Assembly: GCA_003648395.1 (NCBI GenBank)
Contig: QMPB01000306.1
Location: 1 to 6,106, forward strand
Length of the DNA stretch: 6,106 nt
DNA from: Bacteroidota bacterium
GTDB lineage: Bacteria; Bacteroidota; Bacteroidia; Bacteroidales; UBA1556
Direction: 5' to 3'
The notes beneath the pieces were generated by a model, which saw only the letters and a list, made by a program, of their open reading frames with translations, made no database searches and was not told where the DNA came from. Shown here piece after piece: positions 5,834 through 6,106 of this stretch; the first letter of the stretch is position 1; every line of letters starts with the position of its first letter. Made by a program: the position numbers and the translations under genes.

Positions 5834-6106
5834 ATGAAAACATTTTCATTATTTGCAATTGCTCTCTTTATGTTTCAATTTACTTTTGGACAAGCTGTAA
5901 GAGACAGAAATGTAATTCCGGTAGCGGTTAATCTTAACCAGGTTTTACGAATGACTATTAACAATGGTGGTAATATTGAATTCAACTTCAATACTATTGA
6001 CCAGTATAAAACTGGTATTTCTGGTGACCAAGCAACATCATCTTCTGCAGGAACAGCAACATCAAATCCTATGTACGTTACTGACTTTGTTATTGCTTCA
6101 TCAACA
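5834..6106 (+). CDS. Secreted beta-rich protein, unnamed Flavobacteria-type family, 3' end missing
   Basis: The first 91 residues are visible and the frame is open at the right edge. The N-terminus is a Sec signal peptide (MKTFSLFAIALFMFQFTFG, cleavage before Gln20). The mature start reads NVIPVAVNLNQVLRMTI, then NNGGNIEFNFNTIDQYKTGI, a Ser/Thr/Ala-rich stretch (66-77) and MYVTDFVIASST. I recall secreted Flavobacteriia proteins with the same 'VxVxLNxxLR ... GGNIEFxFNTIDxYxxGI ... TDFxVASST' pattern, sometimes in paralogous sets, but know no accepted name or function. The alternating hydrophobic pattern suggests beta-strands, so it could be a surface or appendage subunit. That would make the chaperone-like protein at 1539-2348 a possible partner (inference from proximity only). 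The ATG fits the signal peptide, follows a promoter by about 80 bases, and has an A-rich upstream stretch instead of a Shine-Dalgarno. Confidence 0.85.
   Translation, partial: MKTFSLFAIALFMFQFTFGQAVRDRNVIPVAVNLNQVLRMTINNGGNIEFNFNTIDQYKTGISGDQATSSSAGTATSNPMYVTDFVIASST

Overview
The window is AT-rich DNA that looks like a member of the Bacteroidota, most likely Flavobacteriia or a near relative. Three things point there: type IX secretion (T9SS) type A C-terminal sorting domains, TAnnTTTG-type promoter boxes with no Shine-Dalgarno sequences, and export signals of the 'FSQ', 'YAQ' and 'FGQ' kind. Every recognisable product carries an export signal or is a piece of an exported protein, so this is a cell-envelope and secretion neighbourhood. 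No tRNA, rRNA, CRISPR array, transposase or complete mobile element was found.

Positions 1-2348 (minus strand) hold a tight three-gene block, read 2348 to 1 with gaps of 28 and 22 bp. The genes are a periplasmic chaperone-like protein with two Ig-like domains, a secreted MORN-like (YwqK-type) repeat protein with 13 copies of a near-exact 24-residue repeat, and a small lipoprotein that runs off the left edge. Positions 2349-2574 are intergenic, with one dispersed-repeat-like stretch and a weak hairpin.

Positions 2575-4704 (minus) encode a 709-residue T9SS cargo protein: signal peptide, seven blades of an SBBP/'DFDPG' beta-propeller, two small cysteine-containing modules and a sorting domain. 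Just upstream are an (AT)7 tract touching its start codon and a perfect 30-bp palindrome. Positions 4765-5028 hold the orphan tail of a second T9SS protein. It is cut exactly at a tract of six perfect 8-bp repeats (5029-5076). A good minus-strand promoter and an ATG lie just beyond the tract. With six units that ATG is one frame off the sorting domain; with five or eight it would be in frame.

Positions 5089-5833 have no convincing gene. They contain the minus-strand promoter, a nested inverted-repeat element at 5285-5420, and a plus-strand promoter for the last gene. That gene (5834 to the right edge) encodes a secreted protein of a kind I recall from Flavobacteriia but cannot name.

My best candidate for an uncharacterised system is the envelope cluster as a whole: a chaperone-like protein, a repeat protein and a lipoprotein in one operon, close to a secreted protein that could be its client and to T9SS cargo. 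That link is inferred from gene order. The octamer-repeat locus is the best candidate for a phase-variable or decaying switch.
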